Positions 58,593 to 64,000 of a stretch of 64,000 bases of DNA are shown piece by piece. Position 1 is the first letter of the stretch. Each line of letters starts with the position of its first letter. Both the position numbers and the translations under genes were made by a program. The stretch is taken from NCBI RefSeq assembly GCF_030704535.1, contig NC_081821.1:6463001-6527000 (forward strand). Reading direction: 5' to 3'. This DNA is from Vitis vinifera. Lineage: Eukaryota; Streptophyta; Magnoliopsida; Vitales; Vitaceae. Under the pieces are notes generated by a model. The model was not told the DNA's origin. It did not search any database and saw nothing but the letters and a program-made list of their open reading frames with translations.

Positions 58593-59375
58593 ATGGGAGA
58601 ATCGAGTGTGTGTAAAAACAAATTGGAAGGGAAGGTAGCCATAATTACCGGTGGAGCAAGTGGCATCGGTGAGGCAACTGCACGTGTCTTCTCCGAACAC
58701 GGCGCACGTGCCATTATCATCGCCGATATCCAAGACGAACTAGGCCAAAACCTAGCCTCATCAATCGGTTCCCACTTCTGCACCTTCATCCACTGCGATG
58801 TCACCAACGAAGATCAGGTCAAATCCATGGTGGAATGGACGGTCCAGAAATATGGTCAACTGGATATCATGTTCAGCAATGCCGGAATCGTAAACCGCTC
58901 GGATCAGACTGTTCTCGATCTCGAGTTTTCGGCCTTTGACCGCCTCTTCGCGGTGAACGTGCGGGGGATGGCAGCATGCGTGAAGCATGCGGCGCGTGCG
59001 ATGGTGGATCGGGGCGTGAAGGGATGCATCGTGTGCACGGCGAGTGTGGCGGGAAGCCACGGCATGGGCAGGCGGACTGACTACTGCATGTCGAAGCACG
59101 CGGTGGTAGGGCTGGTTCGGTCCGCGAGTAAGCAGCTGGGAGAGCACGGAATAAGGGTGAACTGCGTGTCGCCGCACGGAATCGCGACGCCGATGATGTG
59201 CAAAGCGCTGGAGATGGAGGCGGACGAGGTGGAGAAAGTGTATGAGGCTCGCACAAGACTGAAAGGGGTGTTGAGAGCGAGACACGTGGCGGATGCTGTT
59301 CTGTTTCTTGCTTCTGATCAGTCCGCTTTCGTCACAGGGCACGATCTGTCGGTGGATGGGGGGTTCTCAACTTGA
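58593..59375 (+). CDS. Short-chain dehydrogenase/reductase, copy 6
   Basis: Intact single-exon SDR of 260 residues, the most diverged of the array. Motifs: TGGASGIG 19-26, Asp45 (NAD preference), NAG 96-98, Asn122, catalytic Ser151, Tyr164, Lys168 (YCMSK). Distinct: MGESSVCKNK start, SHGMGRRTDY before the catalytic Tyr, a shorter loop in the C-terminal region (LKGVLRARHVAD), and the tail GGFST. These changes lie around the substrate pocket, so it may use a different substrate from copies 1, 2 and 5. Base composition is GC-rich against AT-rich flanks, as in the other copies. Confidence 0.93.
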   Translation: MGESSVCKNKLEGKVAIITGGASGIGEATARVFSEHGARAIIIADIQDELGQNLASSIGSHFCTFIHCDVTNEDQVKSMVEWTVQKYGQLDIMFSNAGIVNRSDQTVLDLEFSAFDRLFAVNVRGMAACVKHAARAMVDRGVKGCIVCTASVAGSHGMGRRTDYCMSKHAVVGLVRSASKQLGEHGIRVNCVSPHGIATPMMCKALEMEADEVEKVYEARTRLKGVLRARHVADAVLFLASDQSAFVTGHDLSVDGGFST

Positions 59376-60700
59376 TATCCAGGATCCAACATCCCACACC
59401 CGATGATTCTCGGATAGTGGAAATGACCCGTCCGTTTGTTTGTGTACTAGCCACTAGGTGCGTCCAAGACCCCAAACAGATTAGATCAATCCAAAATATC
59501 TCTGATGCTCGGCCACTCTTGTGAGCCAATAAGCATAATTTCTAATTAAGGAGTAAGATAATGTAGTGGTAAATCAAAGCTTTATTGGTTTGTTTTGGCT
59601 TGGGTTCTAGTCTAGTGCTTGCACCTCCAAAATTGCTGCCCCACCGAGATATCTTCTTAATATTTCCATCGATGGTGGTCTATAAACCGTCTGTGATATA
59701 TTCCAAAATTTTCAATCATGGTCATTAGAAGCAAATAAGGTGGTGATAGTTGCACTAGAAATTAGGTTTTTGGGTATCTTTTACTCAACATTTGGACTCC
59801 AATTGCCTCTATCAACTCTTTGAATGCCTTGGAACATAGTTAAAACTCTTAATTTTCATTAATTGTTGCATTTTAGCTCTCACATGTAAATATTAGTTCT
59901 AAAATAGGACTTGGTATGATTAATATTTATAAGCATGAATAAACTTCTGTTTTAGCTATGAAAATTATAGACTTTTTAATGTTCATCAACGGAAAAATGA
60001 GTAATATAAACCCAAAAACTCAGGGAGCGAGAAACGCTTACAACTAGGTAGCGTATACAAGCAAAGAACCAGAGCAACAAATGCAGAGGATGATAGAGGC
60101 CAAACATGTAAGATATGGGTTGCCTTCAGGTTTTTTATAGATGTCAAGTAAGTGACATCATGATATCTGTACCACTAAGAGTTTCCAATTTTGGTAACTG
60201 CCCCTAGGAGTGGGACACATGATAATTTTGTACGGACACGACAACATATTTCTTGAATTTTGGCCCAAATTACCGTTCCATCCATGCATAATGCGGAGAT
60301 TTAGCTGTTTTTGAAATTTATATGGAAACTAGCACCTTTGAATCCAAGTTAATTTTTTTTTTAATTTACTTTATTTGATGTTTTAATAGGAAAATTGAAG
60401 CTTTAATTTAAAAATGAAGTCTCAATTATCAATATGGTGTTTTGAGATGATATTTATTTTTTAAGATTATTTAAAAAATAATTTTATATATATTAAAAAT
60501 AAAGTATTATATATATATATATATAAGTTTTTTAAAATATATTTAAAAATATGTTAAAAATATTTTAGATTTCAAATAGATTTTTGTTGTATTAAACATC
60601 AAAAAATAATTTTTAAAACTATTTTTTCAAATCTGTTCTCAAAAAACACTTGGTAAAAATTGCTTTAACATATTCAGTATACTATGTGAAACATTTTGAA
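59376..60700. other. Intergenic DNA between SDR6 and the HPP gene
   Basis: No gene supported. At about 60397-60440 AATGAAGTCTCAATTATCAA resembles the arm motif of Mutator-like element 2, so this is probably a fragment of such an element. Confidence 0.45.
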
Positions 60701-61010
60701 ACATCACTCCGGTTGGGTTTAAAGGCTAGAGGTTCGTGTCACTTCCTCAAGCCACACAATTAACGGAGGAGTAACAAAAAATGGTCAGCTATTTGGAAAT
60801 TTGTGGAGTGGGATGGCCCCTTATCCCTTGCCCCTTCCACCTCTCCAAAGGTTCACTTTTCCACACCCCATTTTGCTTTTCTTTTCCTCCCTCTCTTTTC
60901 AATCTCCCCAAAAGTCCATCTGTCGCCACTCTGTCTTCCCTTTCCCTCTCTTCAGCGTATGTATATATGCCAGTATAGAAGCTGAAATATAGAGAAACGG
61001 GATCTTAAAA
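60701..61010 (+). promoter_or_regulatory. Promoter and pyrimidine-rich leader of the HPP gene
   Basis: CT-rich tracts at 60830-60955 (CCTCCCTCTCTTTTCAATC) precede the start codon, a composition common in plant core promoters and leaders of photosynthetic or plastid genes. Short overlapping ORFs here in all three frames are composition effects. Confidence 0.4.
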
Positions 61011-63190
61011 ATGGGGGTGCAACTCCAGGCTTACTTCCATCACCATCACAGTAGGATCATGATGGCACAACCCCCTCTGTCAATTACATGTGGTTCTTCG
61101 AATTCACTGCTTTTCAATGGAAAGAAAGCCACTCTCCGCCTAGATGGATCTCTTGGGCTGCATTTTACCAGTAGAAAAATAGACAGAAGAAGAAGGGACT
61201 TTGGCATAGTCGCATCCAGCAATGTGGCTGCACCATTCTGGGATGGATGGAAGCCTGAGAAGAGCTCTGCTGCTCCTTCACTTAGCGACATCCTTTGGCC
61301 TTCTGCTGGTAAGACAGCTGATAACTAATGCAAATGCTTGTGTTTCTCTCATTCCTATAATTCCAAGCCTTCTCTTAATATAGTTGGTACCCATCTTATT
61401 TGATCCCATGAATCAAATCAACATTTTTGAAACCTGTTTTCTGTTTTTGAAAGTGAAAGCAGTCCCTTGCCCTTTTGAAGAAAATGATAAAAGGGAGTAG
61501 AAATAGAAACAGTAGTCTCAAAATGAATGTCAAAGCAACTTCTAGAAGCAGGAAAGGAAAAAACCCAGCGTTGACTAGGTCCAGATTGTCATAGCATCAT
61601 TTTGGTAGTGATTTTCTTGGTGTGGTATTGAATTATTCGTTTCTTTATAAAACAAACACTGCAAGTGGCAAAAGATATAGCCTCGGATGAGACACTGACA
61701 CAACACCAAAATGTGTTTGATTTAATTAAAAAAAACAACAGGGGCATTTGCAGCAATGGCAATACTAGGAAAGATGGACCAGACACTGGCATCAAAAGGG
61801 ATTTCAATGACAATTGCTCCCTTGGGAGCTGTTTGCGCTGTCCTCTTTGCCACTCCCTCCTCCCCTGCTGCTCGGGTACTTTGATTTTTTTTTTTTTTGC
61901 TTCAACTAGGAGTCCTTTTATGTAAGGGAGTATGCATCTAATCTACATTGGCCATATAAAATTTAACAAGTTCTATCAAACGTTTATATCAGCGATAATC
62001 TCATCTTTTTAAGATGCTACTTTTGCTGCGGCTCATGGAAAATTTAAACACATCCTATGTCAAACCATGAGCCTTTTTGTCCACTCTCTGGCCCAAAAAT
62101 TTTCACAAGTTGTTCAGGACTCCGCCCTTGTAAAGACATTATTGAAAGCAGACACAAGTGAAGTTCTAGGCTTATACAGGATGCATGCACTCCATGCTGT
62201 ACTCATCTTGAACTAAGCTTCTGTGTCCATCTCGTACTGCAAATATTGCAGTACTTTTGAGTTCTCTACAAGACCACAACCATTTTTTTTTTCACTTTCT
62301 GTTAGTCAAAACAGTTTCTCTCAATTGGGCATTGTTTATATGCTTTTAGCGGCACTTCTTCTTCCACAAGATTAAGCATTGTGTGTGAGTTCTTTTCAAC
62401 TTGAACACCTGAGAAATACTCCAGGAAGAAAAACCTTGTTAATCAATTTGAAGCTAGTATATTCAAATCAACCAATGTAATAAATTTTGACCTTATTTTG
62501 TTGAGATGAAGCCTCCTCTGAAGTCACCCACCCCTCTGTGACTCTGCAGAAGTACAATATGTTTATGGCTCAGATAGGTTGTGCAGCCATTGGTGTTCTG
62601 GCATTCTCTCTACTTGGGCCGGGTTGGCTCGCTAGGAGCACTGCACTTGGAGCTTCCATAGCTTTCATGATCTATACACGCTCTACACACCCTCCAGGTA
62701 ATAATACCCTTAAATACCTATGTCAGTGGATTTGCCCATATTTCTAGTACTGACCGAAAACTATAAAAATTGATGTGTAGCTGCAAGCTTGCCCTTGTTG
62801 TTCATTGATGGAGCTAAGTTTCACCACTTGAATTTTTGGTATGCTTTGTTCCCTGGTGCCACTGCTTGCATTCTCCTTTGTCTGATCGTAAGTTCACTTT
62901 TCCCTCTACATGAATTTTGACTTTTAACTTGTTCTATCTTTTTGGCATTTTGCAAGAAGCAATTCTGAGCGGAAGAAAGATCCCAAATTTTCTACTCTTT
63001 TGCCAATCATTCTGGTGGCTGTTAGAATAGATTTTGTGCTTCAATCAAGTTTCACACTTAGATTGATAAAATTTCGTTGTTGCCATGGATTTCCATTGAT
63101 GCATATTCCTTAATCCTTCCTTTTTCTTTCTTCCTCTTTGTGTTGCAGCAAGAGATGGTATGTTACTTGAAGCAGAATTTCAAATTTTGA
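61011..63190 (+). CDS. Plastid HPP-family membrane protein (NITR2-like)
   Basis: Five exons by GT-AG rules: 61011-61308, 61742-61875, 62550-62697, 62781-62887, 63149-63190; 729 nt, 242 residues. The first about 65 residues are rich in Ser, His, Lys and Arg with few acids, fitting a chloroplast transit peptide. Then come helices with AFAAMAILGKMDQ, TIAPLGAVCAVLFATPSSPA, IGCAAIGVLAFSLLGPGWLA, the signature THPPAASLPLLFIDG and WYALFPGATACILLCLIQE. The HPP signature gives the family. Arabidopsis At5g62720 and At3g47980 (NITR2;1, NITR2;2) are reported nitrite transporters of the plastid envelope; that role is inferred here. ATGs at 61059 and 61062 are alternative starts. Confidence 0.9.
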
Positions 63191-64000
63191 TGCGTGGGAC
63201 AGCCTCATTTTGTCAAACTCATTAGAGTTCGGGTAGCCTTTTCAATACTGAACTGTATAGCATCATATTGAAGGGTGAAAGGGGACTTACTTACCAGATC
63301 TGAGACTGACTGATGAAAATTTAAGCTTCTGTAGTCGCCAAGATTAAACAGTCATGTAACTCCAAATAGTTGTATAAAAAAAGGTTACACCCAGATTCAA
63401 AATCTTGGAAATGAGTTCATTCAGAGAGCAATTCTTGATGCCTCAAACCCTGAATAAAATGACAATATTTTGTCTACAAGTCTCTTGTTTTAGCCATCTT
63501 TGGTGTCACACACTTCCCATTGTATGTGTTTTACTTTGTTCTGCTCCACTATACATCAAATAAGGATTAAGCATGTTTTCTCCTAAGGATCTGATAAAAA
63601 AAAGAGAGTTCATGAAGTCCCCCATATCCCTCTTCCTTAGGCATGTTCTGCACTATCATGTGTTACATCCATTTGTAGATTGTTAGTCTGGTGTATACTG
63701 TGAACCCATATCTTGATAGTCTAATCTTAGCTCTAGGTGAATTAGTAGCTTAACATAATATCATAGCTTTGATTAATTCGAAAAAAGCTTAGACAATGAA
63801 AGATTACCTCCATAGAATAAGGAAAAAAAATTATCCAAAGGGTCACATGAATATCACGGAACTTAGGCTTCGGGTCATTTGAGCAGGTCGTGACATATAG
63901 CTTCCTTTTAAGGGCCATTTCTTCTTTTAGGGTTAGTTTGTAGTAAACAGAATGTCAAAGAGTATATTGAGATAGTTATATTTTTATGGTATGACCTAAA
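63191..64000. other. 3' UTR of the HPP gene and intergenic DNA
   Basis: Likely 3' untranslated sequence to about 63470 (AATAAAATG at about 63454 could serve polyadenylation), then intergenic DNA without a recognised feature to the window end. Confidence 0.45.

Noticed and set aside
58761-59342. Long antisense ORF of 193 codons opposite SDR copy 6
   Set aside because: It is the GC-rich shadow of the sense gene, rich in His, Arg and Ser, with no recognisable domain. Similar antisense ORFs oppose all SDR copies.
60781-60992. Three overlapping ORFs of about 60 codons before the HPP gene
   Set aside because: All come from the same pyrimidine-rich leader in three frames.

Overview
The window looks like nuclear DNA of a eudicot plant, most likely grapevine (Vitis) or a close relative. 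This is inferred from the AT-rich intergenic DNA, plant GT-AG introns, nested LTR retrotransposons, and proteins whose best remembered relatives are plant-only families. No database search was possible. The intact host genes recognised are one LRR receptor-like kinase, four short-chain dehydrogenase/reductases (SDRs) and one plastid HPP-type membrane protein. There are also several broken genes.

Layout. 0.3-3.8 kb: a minus-strand NRT1/PTR-family (NPF) transporter pseudogene carrying a 1.4-kb internal tandem duplication. 4.9-7.7 kb: two neighbouring Mutator-like foldback elements, each with a near-perfect 9-bp target-site duplication. 9.1-14.3 kb: a 13-exon LRR receptor kinase resembling Arabidopsis At5g62710. 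14.6-15.4 kb: SDR copy 1. 15.4-21.5 kb: decayed Ty3/Gypsy Tat-like remains on the minus strand, with a 2.1-kb tandem duplication and a 108-bp AT microsatellite. 22.8-23.6 kb: SDR copy 2. 25.5-26.3 kb: SDR copy 3, broken by a 5-bp deletion. 26.5-35.5 kb: a Ty1/Copia element (5-bp TSD) with an insertion at 31.0-34.4 kb whose terminal LTRs point in opposite directions. 36.8-43.8 kb: a non-autonomous Athila-like Gypsy element with about 1.95-kb LTRs and a 5-bp TSD. 44.2-49.8 kb: a decayed Copia element whose leader carries 15 covarying hairpins, plus a nested LTR element that has lost most of its interior. 50.0-50.8 kb: SDR copy 4 (pseudogene). 52.5-52.9 kb: a Whirly-type gene fragment. 53-56.6 kb: LTR-like and tandem-repeat DNA. 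56.9-59.4 kb: SDR copy 5, a short SDR relic, and SDR copy 6. 61.0-63.2 kb: a five-exon HPP-family gene resembling At5g62720.

The SDR paralogues form an array that has grown by duplication between two genes whose Arabidopsis counterparts I recall as adjacent (At5g62710 and At5g62720). The intact copies keep the NAD-binding and Ser-Tyr-Lys catalytic residues and probably oxidise secondary alcohols of specialised metabolites; the substrate cannot be read from sequence. The NPF relic and the HPP gene (plastid nitrite carrier family) are both linked by family to nitrogen transport, but nothing shows that they work together. The most unusual signals are the covarying hairpin array at 44.6-45.25 kb, the opposed-LTR insertion at 31.0-34.4 kb, and the paired Mutator-type foldback elements.
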